Of a stretch of 64,000 nucleotides of DNA, positions 37,281 through 49,609 are shown one piece after another (the first letter of the stretch is position 1; the number at the start of each line of letters is the position of its first letter). The position numbers and the translations under genes were made by a program. The notes under the pieces were generated by a model. The model ran no database searches and was not told where the DNA came from. It saw only the letters and a program-made list of their open reading frames with translations. Location of the stretch: positions 6,572,001 through 6,636,000 of the forward strand of contig CM072884.1 of NCBI GenBank assembly GCA_037013685.1. The letters run 5' to 3'. This DNA comes from Acridotheres tristis (taxonomy: Eukaryota; Chordata; Aves; Passeriformes; Sturnidae).

Positions 37281-40200
37281 AAACCATGGAGGTGCCCCGA
37301 AACTTTAACTGGATAATCCTGGTACCTATTGTTCACTTGCCTGAGGAATTTATTTGTCTTCTGAAGCCTTCAAAGCCGTTCATATTTATGCCAAGTGTTG
37401 CTGGAGCCAGCAGAGTTTCCGGATGTGATTGTTTCCCTCCAAATTGCCGTGTTTTGAAGATAAACAGGAAATGCACATATGTGTTCTCAAGGATCTGTCA
37501 TATGTGAGAGATAAGCTATGTCCCCTTTTCTGGTGTGTAAACATCCCTTATGATATATCACACTTTATCAGGTTTTATTTTGTTTGATTGGGTTTTCAGA
37601 GAAGTTGGGGAGGGAAGCATCTTCTCTGTGTTTTCTCAGTCATCAACTTTTTCTTATAAGGCTTTATCCTTATTAGAACTAAAGCTTCTTTATTCCTTCA
37701 CAGCTCTACAGAGGTTTCTTAACATAAGAGACAGTTCTATTTTCAATTTATTATTGTTCCTCTACTATCTGGGATTGATTTTTTCCTTATTTTAAACTTT
37801 TTTCTTCCATGCAAAGTAATTCTTCAGCATCAGGGGAGTAGTATAGCCAAATATTTTGCTGGTGGGTAATTCCAAGCATAGCATAAGGCCTTTTTGCTGA
37901 ACTTGTACATATCATATTTTTTTAATTCACCTTTATTTCTTCTACAATCTTCTTACTGTGTTGTTTCAGTACACCTTTTGCTTCCTTTCAATTAGCTTAT
38001 TATTAGCAAATTAGCTTATTTGGCTAATCATGGTTTCTTTCTAGTCCTATTTACTATCCTTAGTGAGATGCTGATTCAGGAATTTTCACAAATGAATATC
38101 AAACTTAAACTAAACTATACTGCTAAATCATTTTGATTTCACAAAATAGATATTTATTAATCAAGTCTGCAGTTTTATAATTTCTCATTTAAAAGCTGCC
38201 TTTGGTAATTTCATTTTTCACAATCTTCTATCCAGCTGCTACTGTGGATATCAAATTTTGTTGCCTTTTCTTTCCTCTCTGCTTCTTTCCTCTCTGCTTC
38301 TTTCCTCTCTGCTTCTTTCCTTTGTGCTTTCTTTTACTCCCTCTTCCAAATTTAAAACAAATAAAAATCTTGGATACATTAAAAAAATGTTTTGTATTCT
38401 TTTATTAGCACTGTACCTAGGATTATGAAGGTTCCAGGGTCCATGATGGAATAATGGTAAATACTTGCCTTTGTTCAATTTCCTTCCTGTAGATATTTAC
38501 ACAGTAAGATTATTCTGTATCTAACATACTCTGATCTTACTGTATTCTTTTTTTTCCCCTCCTTGTTTTAAAAGATGGAATCTTTGAGGCATATATGATC
38601 TATCCACTTCTAGTTGTCTTTAATAGCATAATTATAGACCTATGATTCATCTAGTTTTGGCACATTAATGAAGTGAACTGCCACATTAAAAAGAGTAGAT
38701 ATTGTTGGGCTATGTTCATTGTAGGTATCCTCCCATTAGAAATAATATCTATGAGTTTTGATTACTAATTAAAAGATGGTTCAATTCAAAATTATTAATT
38801 TTTTTTTTGTAACTGTAGAAAAACTATTGCATTACTTCCAATAAATGTATGGAATATTCAAAAATATAGGTAATATCTCGTAAAATTGGTAAAATATATG
38901 TGCATGTGTGTGCATGCAACATCTGAAATAAATTTCTTGGTTGTTTAGTTCCAACATATTTCTTTATAGATGCAATACAAAATTTTGTAAATTTAAAAGT
39001 GAGCCCTAAGAAGCTCCTCCTTCACATGTAAAATGCTCTATCATTTGGGGCAAAACCAGTAAAATGCTTTTTGCAGTGCTGGGGTTTCAGCTCTGCTTTC
39101 ATTACAGACTTCTGAGAGGCAATCCTACATAATTGTCTATGAAGAGACTCAGTAGAAGCAATTAATTCACTAACAATGTCAGTAGTCAGGGTCTTTTAAA
39201 ATAGATCCCAAGCCACCAGAGGAATAAATGCCGATATCTAATACCCCTTCATCCTACACTCATAAATTTTCTGTAACAAAAAGTGGAGGACTATCGAATT
39301 ACTCTGTGGGTCAAATCCAGACCAGCAAACTAATGCAAATCTGTCATTAAGCACATGGCTACCAGCTCTCAGGACTGGGACATTATAATAATTTCATTTG
39401 GGGTGGTAGGTTCAAATACCTTTTTTCAGTTACAAGATTTTTGTCCTCCAACTCTGTGAATAATTTACTTTCTCCAGTAATAGGCGCTTGGTGATTTTAG
39501 AACTAAATGGGTGTAAAAGCCCAAAAGTCAAAAAAGATTCATTTTTTGAATTCTTCTTATAAGCTCCACAGTGAAAGTAGCACTATTTACAAGTTTAAAT
39601 TATTATCCAGTGACTGAAAACCAGGGCTTTACTATGACCTATATATAGCTTGGAAAGGTTAAAACCTTTCAGGCAGACTTGTGCTACAGTGTGCAAATTT
39701 CGTTACTAAAAAAATTATATACACTGGTTGTACATAAGTTTACAATAGAAGTTAATGTCACAGAACAATTTTTTTTATAAAAGAGAAATGAACAAAGAAC
39801 TATTTTTGTAATAGGACTTAAATAATGAATAAATTATTTTATTGATATCTTCAGAATCCTTAGATTGGTTGAAGATTCTGTTAATTTATGAGACAATAAC
39901 TCTTTCTAAATAAAAGAGTTAAAAAAATAATTTTTTTAAAAAGTTTTGTGAGATAAAGACAAAAGAGAGAAATGAAACCACGATGGTTTAAGGGTGAATA
40001 TTCAAGGAGAAAGGGAGAACTAATGATTCTCAGGTAAAGATTTCAAAATTAGCAAAATCCTCTGGATGGGAGGAACCATGTGATGGATTATTCAGTATTT
40101 ACAGAGACAATCAACCACTCTATTCCCCCTAAATGCACATATGAGGGAGTGAGGCATGCAGGGTAAAAAGGTCTATTACCCTTCTTCACACATCAGCTGT

Positions 40201-40640
40201 CACTATGGGCTGCCATTGCATCCATTTACCCATATTTCACTTTAATGAGTGCACAAAGATGAGTAACACAAACAACTGAACTGAAGCTGCAATGTTCTTG
40301 GTAAACAACAAGTGCATTGGAACTGGACAATATTTGTTTCTGTTTCTAAATAAATTTACAGTAATGGCTCTGAGTTTGTTGGTCTTGGGTCGGGGCGTTT
40401 TTTTGTGGTGATTTTTGTTTTGTTTTGTTTTTTTCAACTCAATCACAATTTCCTCTGGAAAAAAAAAGGTGAAGAAATACTACTTAATAGGTGGGGAAAC
40501 TGATTGACACTGATAAGTAAGTGGAATATAATGTGAGCCATGCTGTAACAAGAGACAACCTCAAATGCAATGCATCAGAGAGTTTCTTTGTCGGGTTTAG
40601 ATGCTAAAAGCATCTAAAAACGACTAGGAAATAAAGCAGC
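37281..40640. other. Unannotated AT-rich sequence
   Basis: The first 230 bp extend a 155-codon frame that starts inside LTR copy 2. A 15-bp tandem repeat lies at 38271-38325, and an 18-bp palindrome (gaaaggtt-aa-aacctttc) at 39653-39670. Near 40480-40520 a weak MIR-like block was not called. No gene was recognised. Confidence 0.45.
38271..38325. repeat. 15-bp tandem repeat
   Basis: Three perfect units of tttcctctctgcttc (38271-38315) are followed by one diverged partial unit. The repeat is pyrimidine-only apart from one G per unit. Confidence 0.95.
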
Positions 40641-40776
40641 CTAGGGGGTTTCTATGGCAGTTGCTGCTTCTTTCCTGTTCATGTCTTTGAAGAGACATAG
40701 AATAGCAAAGTGTGTTCCTTTCACCACCACACACCTGGAGCCATTCTCAATCTTGCTTCCCTGCTCCCAGAGCTGC
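40641..40776 (-). other. Candidate exon or chance open frame, minus strand
   Basis: On the minus strand a pyrimidine-rich tract (cctgtctgcccagctgcttc) ends in ACAG before 40776. A 42-nt stretch to 40735 ends in CCAG before GTGTGT, a fair donor. In the frame of the longer open stretch this reads QLWEQGSKIENGS. If not spliced, the frame stays open to a stop at 40641 and reads KGTHFAILCLFKDMNRKEAA near its end. No family was recognised. It may be chance. Confidence 0.2.
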
Positions 40777-41028
40777 CTGTGAAGCAGCTGGGCAGACAGG
40801 GAAAAGGAGGAGCACTTCTCCCACCACAAAGGTTGCTTACACAACCCTTTTGTGCATCTCAGGAGCTGGATTATGGAAAGGTAAGAGTGATAAAGAGTTG
40901 CTTGCTTTTGCAAAATATTGGCCATGAACATTTATAAAGACTGAGTTTTACATTCTAAGTTATTTCAATTCTGAAATGATTGTATTTTTCATGTGTCCCT
41001 CTATTGCTTCAGACCCAGAGCAGATTTA

Positions 41029-41232
41029 TTATTTGAGGTTAAAATAGCTTAGAAGCAGATAGGATTTGCAATTTGCCATTGGAACAGATTTTCTTGGCCT
41101 TTCAGTATTGAGAAGCTGAAGCACTGATGCTCCTACTTGTTTTCTGAGCTCTTTGTCTACAATGTCTGTTAGAGCTTTTGCACCTCCTGCTGCAGTTTGG
41201 AATATGATAGCTTCAGCTGAAACAAAGTTACT
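41029..41232 (-). other. Candidate terminal exon or chance open frame, minus strand
   Basis: On the minus strand cttcctttttgttctcag ends just before 41232 and forms a good acceptor. The open frame that follows has a protein-like, helix-prone composition that includes SAEAIIFQTAAGGAKALTDI and DKELRKQVGASVLQLLN. It ends at a TAA (41029-41031), with AATAAA overlapping at 41025-41030. No donor was seen. I do not recognise the protein. It could be a terminal exon, a decayed pseudogene piece or chance. Confidence 0.25.
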
Positions 41233-42613
41233 CTGAGAACAAAAAGGAAGCATCAGAGTTGAAACAGAACAGAATATAGTTTTTCCACTGTAAATGTTAT
41301 ATATTTAAACTTGTGCAATGTACTTAAAGAAGGATTCATAGAGACTCATTACTTTCCTTGATATTATTTAAAAAATGCATCTTAGAACTACTCAGATACT
41401 GAAGAAGGAGAACCACCAGCTACCTTGAATGGACTGCAAATACCTGCCTAAATTATTCTTCAAATCCAGCTAATATGAAAACATTCCCATTTGTTAGCAG
41501 GAGAAAATGGAGACAACTGCTTATATGACATCTACAAGTGTTTCAGAATTTCATTTCTAGTTCTTGGTCTCTCTGGCTGCAAGTTAAAAACAGCCCAGCA
41601 AACAAGAACATGACAAAATGGGAGCATTCAGGCTGTGTGGTGTAGAATAATGAAAGCAATTTAGATACATCTGGGATAATACCACATTAACTGCATTAGT
41701 GAAGCATTTTCTCCCATAACATAATCTGTCAATGGTCTTCTGTAACTGACAGAATAAAACTTCTTGTCAATTTTATTTTTTGCATATACATATTTTCTCT
41801 AACAATGGCTCTTCTTCTTTGTGAGTTTGTGTATTAGATCACAACCTGCACTCTTACTGCTCCCTTATGAAAATTCAGACCATTCACATGAATTTCAGCT
41901 GTGCTCTTTTACCATGCATATTCAGAGAGCTGTTCCACACATACCTCTACAACCTGCTTTGAGACAAGCAGTGTTCCTCTGGCAAGAGAAAACCAGTAAA
42001 AGTATATGAGGATATCTGACTACTGGAATGAGACAAAACCATGCCATAGCTTTGTCTGCCTTGTACCTCAGGTTAGCTGAAAGACCAGGGACATATGTCA
42101 TGTCCCATGTGTTAAACCTTTGGTTACACTCTAAAGCAATGGCTGAAAACAGTTAACATAAATCTGCTTGGAATCAGGGAGTCAAGATCTCCTGACTTTA
42201 AGCAAGGAACTGTCTTTGCAGTAAAGAAAGACTAGGAGAAGAGTAAATCTGGGAACAGGCTGAGGGGTGCTACCTCTTCACAATCACTTGAAGATGGGCC
42301 CTCAAGGTCCTCAAATACTATGAATTCTTTAACAGAAATCACTGAAGACCAGTTCTTCACATTCCCCCCTATGCTTCATCTTAGGACTTTGGAAAAGCCT
42401 TGCAGATATATAAATAAATAAATAAATATAGGAGACTGTATAATTCTTAAAAGCTCTTCTGCCCCTATCAATGATGTTTCACTGTAAAGGCAGCATTGGC
42501 AATTCCAGTTAATCACTTAGACAGGAATCACCTGTAATACCTTTCTCATGCCTCTTCTTGACCTTTATGATGTGTATAAACGAAAAAGAGTGGTGCAACT
42601 GGCAAAGACTTAC

Positions 42614-42844
42614 AGAAATATTAGCCAAAATTGAGATTGCCAATTAGTTCTTCCAATAACATGTTTGCAACACAACTGGTGTGAGGTATGCCCTGAAAAA
42701 AGAGCCTAAGATGCTGTGCATAAAGAAAATGCCATTGGGAAAGATCTGCAGCTGTGAGCAGTAATTGGTAAAGTGCTATCATCAAAGCCCACATGGTCAC
42801 ATATGCAGAGGGAGATTCATAGCACATCAAGTGTAAAATGAAAG
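42614..42844 (-). other. Candidate 231-nt exon with a stop near its donor, minus strand
   Basis: On the minus strand 'gcttcatgtttgctatatcacag' ends before 42844 and a consensus donor GTAAGT lies at 42613-42608. The 231 nt between them is open in one frame for 73 codons and closes at TAA 42623-42621, only 7 nt before the donor. The peptide is hydrophobic and helix-prone and includes SAYVTMWALMIALYQLLLTA. It has good borders but is stopped just before the donor, so it is a broken exon, an alternative last exon, a non-coding transcript exon, or chance. The protein family was not recognised, and its frame does not join in phase to the open stretch at 41232. Confidence 0.25.
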
Positions 42845-44999
42845 CTGTGATATAGCAAACATGAAGCCAAAGAAATATTGGTCAATATGCTGAAGCAGTC
42901 CCCAAACTCTGTGTAACTTTGAAAATAACAGGAGAAAACTGGAAACACAACCCCCAAACAGTTGTTCTAGTTAGTGGAAAAAGCTGATGTAGAGAAATAT
43001 TCCACAGAAATGAGGTGCAGATGCTGGATCATTATCAATGAGTAATATCACAGTGTCAGTGCTCTCACAAGCATGAAAGTGATATACATCATCACTAATC
43101 CCTATGGATTTAGTATGTCACGTGGTCAGTCCACATTCCTCCATCTCCATCAGGCAAAGGCTGTGGACACTAAACAATAAAACTGATGTCCTTCAGTTAC
43201 AGTGAATGGATGAATGAGGAACACAGATCAGTAGCATCACGGAGTAGAATAGTGGATTAGTAGGCTAAGACAGATGAAATATGTCCTGGTATAAAATATT
43301 AAACTAATTATGAAGAGTGGTTCTGCATAGCCAACACCAGATGCTTTGATTCTGGCTACTAATCTGTTTGAAACACAAGGCTATGTCACATGTAAGTGTG
43401 GTCCTGCACACTGGCAAGGTGCCCAGAGACTGCAAACCTGTGATAGAATGGTGAGAGTGAGAATTTCTCACTCACTTTTTTTTAATCTTGCTTTAAATTG
43501 TAGCCAGATAGTTCCCTCCTTCTTAATTTATTCTGCTACATGTTGAACAAAATTAAGAGTGTGTCCCAAAAATAAAAAAGTTATTCAGATTTTTGGAAAA
43601 GAAGAAAAACATCATCTATATCAACATGTCCACTGGCATTTCAAGCATTTTTCTCTCCATCAGCAGAGAGGGGAGCTAAGATTTGGAATATGTATGGAGA
43701 TCCCTAAGTGGCTACAGGTAGGATCCATTTTCCCTTTGTAGCTTCTTTGCTAAATCAAGGAATAAAAAATAACTGTCTTGAAAAATCTCTGCTTCAGTGA
43801 TGCCAAGTGGAGTTTTCCAGCCTCATATTCTCTTGGTTAGGGAATGAATACTTGGGAATTTTTTATTTATAAATAAATCAGCATGATGTGACTTTTGGAA
43901 ATTTACTACATTGTAGTACACAAGAATAACAAAAGAATCCAGTTACTTGAAAGTTCAAAAGTTGTGATTCATAATGGTTACTCCTTGGTGATAATTCATA
44001 CCATCTATATTTAAGGTTGCCAGGTCAAACCCAGTGAAATGTGCATGGTTTTGAGGCAAAAGCCAGAATATCATTATTAATATAATCTAAATGATTTTAG
44101 ATGCTCAGCTGCAGTGATAAGAGGTGAGGTCTTCTTAAGTGATTTATTCTTTTCACCTCTTGTTCCAAGACTACACTCTGCAGGAAATGATCCACCACTG
44201 CCCATAAATAAAGCAATGTTTTAACTTCATAGACTCAACTGAAAGCACAGTGAGAGCAATACTGGATCATGTTCCATGAAGGCTCATGCTTTGATTAGAT
44301 CTAGCTTCTAGGATGATTAAAAAAAATATTGCATTGGCATTGGAATGCTTCATCTTTCTTCCCTACCCACTTTCCTCTTGGATACTTCTCCAATTTTTAT
44401 ATCTTAGTTTTCTTGCCTCCTGGAGTATATACAGATAGAACTAAGACAGAAGCCTGAATTTCTGTCTGTGATATTTTATCAGATTAAATGGTGCATTTTA
44501 GTGCATTTAATGTCTTGAAATGCCTGGGGTTCACCCTTTTGCAGGTGACAGAACGGGGATTACACATCATGTTTTGATGATTTACTTGAAAAGCAGCTTG
44601 ACTTTGTATTTGGGTGAATGTCAACCTTTCTATCTCACCTTGATGATTTTTTACGCTTGTGTGGCATGCAACCAAAGGAGCAAAAAATTGGAGAGATTTG
44701 ACCTATAGCTCTGAAAAGTAACTGAACCTTAAAAGAAGAACCTTATGATTCTGTCTTAGAGGATTTCTTCCACTAGCTCACTTCAATCCAATTAAAAAAA
44801 AAAAATTGAGGACTTTACACTTTGTTTGAATTAAGCTCATTGTCTGATTAGAAGCTCTGACTAAGCAGTTGTAGGAATACAGTGTGTATTTAAGTGAGAA
44901 AGCTGTTTCTCTGGTTGATTAATCAAGGGAAAGTTTCATGGTTCAACTGCTCCATACTAGTTCTGCTGTGATTTGCAAAGAGAGGAGATCACAGAAGGG

Positions 45000-45061
45000 T
45001 TTTTTTTTTGTTTGTTTGTTTGCTTGGTTGGTTTTTTGTTTGTTTTTTGTTTGTTTTTTTT
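45000..45061. repeat. (TTTG)n / T-rich run
   Basis: TTTG units mixed with longer T runs and one TTGGTTGG interruption. Confidence 0.9.
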
Positions 45062-47035
45062 CCCCTAAAGAACATGCTCACTACATTATATTGTAATTTT
45101 TTAAAATTTTTATTTGACCACTATTCATCACCATTTACTCTCAGCTCGCACCATGACAAGAGTTAAAATTCAAACAGCACATTTCCTGTTAAGTTTGCTA
45201 TGATGCATTGATGAAGTCTATCTTTCTTTTGGAGAAGTGCAACTGTATGGTATCTTTTCTACATTATCTATCAGCAGTTTGGTTTGATTTTAAGGTGTGA
45301 GGGATATTAAAGTTTTCAGAGTAAATTCTCTGATATAGGCTAGTAGTCTTCATTTTCCATTCCCTCATTTTAATTTCATTACCCTCTGTTTTTTTTCTCC
45401 AGTGCTCTTAATATAACGGTGTGGTAGCCTCAACATTTTCCTTGATATTCCCCAAACTACAAGTGAGGTTTCCCTACATTTGTTTCTCTTCCACACATTT
45501 TATTTTTCTTCTCTTTGAATGCTGGTTCTTATTGCCAGCCATAACATATGAAATGTGTAATCCCTTTAAATCTACTTTATTTTACAAAACCTCTCTGGTG
45601 ACCTGAGTTGCCTGGTACTTGACAGTTTTTTCAGGTTCAGGTTGCATCTTGTTCTGGAGGAGGGGAAGGACTGAAGGTTTTGTTGGAAGAGCAGGAAGTC
45701 TGTGTATGTCTGAGGTGGAAAGGGCAAGGCCAAGTGAGTTGCTGTGGAGGAGCAGGTTCCTGACTTATTTCTTGTGTCCAGGTATGATGACCCTGACAAA
45801 AGTCAATGATCACATCCAGCTTTTTACTCAGGCTCCCATCCCAGCTCAGGGCAGAACTATTCTATGGGTTAATCAGGGTGAGAAGGCCATTGCACATCCT
45901 GGGACTTGTTTTTGAGTTGTTACTGAGGAATTTGGAATGAGGCAAGTGATTGCAATGAAGTGAAGGAAGGTCTGACAATGAAAGCAGCTGGATCTTTTTG
46001 AGAAACTGGAGTTTATTCCTATCTATGACATGGAATGTTATCTTATGCTATCAAATAACTTCAAACTGACTTTTCTCTTTTGTAAACAAGATTCTTTATT
46101 TCCCTGGTGTCTTATGTGCAAAAGCACTATCATATTTTAGGAATGGTATTCTCCAATTAAGTATTCCCACTAAAACCATGATCCACTCACCCCTCATGGA
46201 CTGAGATGAGAACAGTTTGCTGAAAACAGCAGTGAGATAAAAAAACTAACATTAGCAGCAACCCTAGTAGCAAAAGTGTGCAAAATGATTCAGGTGCCAA
46301 ACTGTTCACCATGGAGCTCCTGACTTGATGCAGTCTCTAACAGCAAGAGAAACCTTCCTCTGGAAAGACTCCCTTCCTCACACCCCTGGCAATGGTGTGA
46401 TGTGGTATAGAACAACCTCCAGGTCCTGGCTGTGCTTCCTCACCTGCAAAAATAACCCTGCCTGGCCTGGGACAAGTATTTATAAATCGGAACTAAAAGT
46501 GTAGTCAATAAATCCATAAACATAAAAGGTGCTATCTAACATTAGGAATGCTGAAAAATCAGTTTCTAACCACCTCTCAAACTTCACATGCAAAATCACT
46601 TGATGCTTTTGACCTTAAACTCCCTGTGATGCAGAAACCCACTTTAAAATGTATATAATAATGAATACATCCCCATCATTTTAGAGGGGTGAGAGGTTGG
46701 GGAAATAAATTGGTATTTGGGAAGCCATCAATAGTAGAAATGTGTGAATTAAGTTTCCGTTTTTAGAACAGTGTTTTAAGACTCTGCCACTAATAATAAC
46801 TGGAACTACACATAAAAAATGAAGAGGAATAAAAAATGGAGAAGCTTTTTATAAATGATTTCCATCCAAGCTGTGCATTGCACAAGGAGTTAGGGGATTC
46901 ATTAGCTTTTCATGCTTGTGATCTTATATCTAAAGAGTACCATAAGCATGAGGACTAAATTTCAACAGCTCACATGTGGTCTTCAAATAATTTGCAGTGT
47001 AAGCTGATAATACTTTTAACACTGTTTTATGGGTG

Positions 47036-47048
47036 TATATATATATAT
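47036..47048. repeat. (TA)n microsatellite
   Basis: About 6.5 TA units. Confidence 0.85.
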
Positions 47049-47915
47049 GCTTTCATGCCTCTGCATGCATGTTGACAGTTACAAATCATACAAATCATCA
47101 GTTAATACTTTTTTCGGACTCCAAGACACTGCTACATGTTTCAGACCTATCTTGATATTATCAAGCATTGGCTTTTACTGTATTTGGATCTTTCTCTTTA
47201 TTCATTTTTGGCTTTATTCACGTAGTTGGCAGTAGAGTTTCATCTGTAATATAATTTACATCAATTGTGCAAAATTGTTGTCAAGTGACCTTGCTAATAT
47301 GGCAAATCACATATAAGAGAGGGTATTTAAACGAGATCTAAATGTTTAAATAGCTTAAAATATTAGGATTAATAACATTCAAAATGTTGACTGTGCTACT
47401 TGAGACTTATAACCTTTCTCAAATGGATCCTTAGTTAATTATCTCTAAACCCAGCCTTTAAAAACATTATTCTGTGTCTAGAGATTGATATTTAACTTTT
47501 TTTCTATTAATCATATTTAGTTTTAAGATTTGGAAAGGTAGTCCTCTAAGGTTTAGCTGACATTTAGACAATTATGTTGAGACTTAGCATTGATATATTT
47601 TGGTTGCTTAACCCTTCTTGTCAGCAGTTTTGTATTTTATGCAGACCTTGCTCGTGTGACACTGGCATTTATAGAAGAGTGCATTTATTTTAATAAAACA
47701 ATTCCTGTCCTTGTAGTTATAGCAGTTATGACTATTATCCTATAACAAAGCAGTATGAAGCTGTAATCAATCTATAGGAAACAGTTTCACATGCAGATCT
47801 ATTCATAACCCTAGTGAAAACTGACCCTGGTATGTGTTAAACTGTAGGCCTTTTATTACAAAACCATTATATGTGCTTTCCAATTTAAAAAAGGGGGAAA
47901 AAAATCCAACACCAC

Positions 47916-47932
47916 AAAAAAAAAAAAAAAAA
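47916..47932. repeat. A17 homopolymer with A/C-rich flanks
   Basis: Seventeen A residues are followed by tccaaaaaccaacccaacac. No retrocopy body was recognised upstream. Confidence 0.9.
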
Positions 47933-49056
47933 TCCAAAAACCAACCCAACACAACCCTAAAGTCAAAACTTTATTTTTCAGAGGTTAAAACTTTATAGGT
48001 TTATGAAAATTGTATAGGTTACTCTGTGACTCTGTCTGTTGAAGTCTACAGGGGAAAAAATCTTCATGATATGGATTAAGGAAACTGGGCGTATTTAAGC
48101 TGTAGCAAGGCTTCTGTCATTCTGTTGCCTATTACTTCTTCCAGAATTAAAGAACTCTTATTCTGGCTTCATCCTAACTCACTGTTTCTTAAAGGAATAT
48201 TTTTTTAGGGGCTGGGGAGGATAATGTCAAATGATATGACCAAAAATATGGTACCTGGATTTTGGTATCTCTAATCAAGCTAGTACTTGATTGTAAGGCT
48301 GGAGTGTTGTGTGCAGTGTGACACTGCCATTTAAACAACAGTCCATGTCCTTTCTCTATTTCTAGGCAGTAGAAGAAATATTTCATGGCTGTGTCATGCA
48401 CTGGAACTAGACTAGCCTAATATAAAGTAGAAATAGTAAAATGTAAGTTGTCAATAAATTGACTATCAACAGAGGGAGAGTGAACTTTTTGCTTGGTGTA
48501 AATGCTGATATCAATTCCACTTTTTTGTTTTGTTTTTTTTTAAGAGGTCAGAAATAGACTAAAAAATGCTTGTTTACATTTAAAACTATCCTAAGATTAA
48601 TTAGCATTTTAATGCCTCTGAAGTTTTGAAAACAAAAATCAGTAGATAACATACAGAACATGTTAATTATCTTTCTAAGATAACTCACTTTTCACATAAT
48701 CCTCTGCATTTTTAAATGATGGCATCTGAAGGTCATTTATGAACAATTCATATGACAATTCGGAGCTAATAAACAGCCTTGTGTGCTACGAACTACCACC
48801 TGCTCCCTTTTTGCAAGAAAGCATCTTTCAGTATCCATGTCACACTACTGTTTATCACGTTTCAGATTGATGTCTACTTTGTGCAGGAGAACCTTAACAA
48901 CAGGGTTTGAGAATTGGTATCTAGTTTGTGTTCTCCTCTCAGAAGCTTTTTCCTTAATGATCCCGATGTCTAATCTGTTTTCTCATAAACATTTCTGTAA
49001 GTGCCATCACTAGGTACTTGTCTAGGGAAGAACAACCTGTTTCAGTGGTAGCATCC

Positions 49057-49609
49057 TGTTTTTGGTGGGATAGAGTTAATTTTCTCCTGGGTAGCTAGTG
49101 CAGTGCTGAGTTTTGGATTCAGTACAAGAATAATGCTGAAAACACACTGACGTTTTGGTGCTGAACAGTGTTTGTCCTCAGTCAAGGACTGTTCAGTGTC
49201 TCATGCTCTGCCTGTGAGGAGGAGCACAAGAACCTGGGAGGGAGCATGGCCAGGACAGCTGACCTGGACTAGCCAAAGGAATACTCCACACCATAAAAGA
49301 TCATATCCAGTACACAAACTGGGTGGACTTGGCTGAAATGGGTGATTGCTGCCCAGTGATGTAGCATCAGTAAGTGGGTGGTGAAGAGGTTGTCTCGAGC
49401 ATCACTTCTCTCTTGAGTGTTATCTCTCATTCCCTTTCGTTATTGTTATTATTTTTATACCTTATTTTGTTTCAATTTTTAAACAATTCTTATCTCAATG
49501 CAAAAGGTTTGCTTTTTTCCCTTCCTTTCTCCTCCCAGCTGGCAGGGCGAGGGGGGTGTTTGAACAAGTGGCCATGTGGGGCTTAGCTGATGGCTGGGGT
49601 TAAACCACA
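49057..49609 (+). mobile_element. ERVL-type solo LTR, copy 3
   Basis: This is the clearest borders of the three copies: it starts with tgtttttggtgggatagagt and ends with gctggggttaaaccaca, giving TG...CA termini and 553 bp. Internal landmarks shared with the other copies are 'gttaattttct', 'gctgagttttggatt', 'ggccaggacagctgacc' and the right-end 'ggcttagctgatggctgggg'. The region where copies 1 and 2 carry ATTAAA is degraded here and the hexamer is lost. No retroviral gene flanks it. A 5-bp target duplication is not seen (gcatcc on the left, atggg on the right). All three copies lie on the plus strand. Confidence 0.87.

Larger units (their letters stand above)
42845..49056. other. Unannotated AT-rich sequence
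   Basis: No gene or family repeat was recognised in about 6 kb. Low-complexity items are a TTTG-rich run at 45000-45061, (TA)n at 47036-47048 and A17 at 47916-47932, with A/C-rich flanks. 45619-45915 and 46260-46480 are less AT-rich but unidentified. Confidence 0.45.

Noticed and set aside
38202..38408. Frame with FPLCFFPLC repeats
   Set aside because: The peptide repeat is produced by the 15-bp tandem DNA repeat.
40480..40525. Possible further MIR core (aataggtggggaaactgatt)
   Set aside because: Only one short block matches and the neighbouring core blocks are missing.
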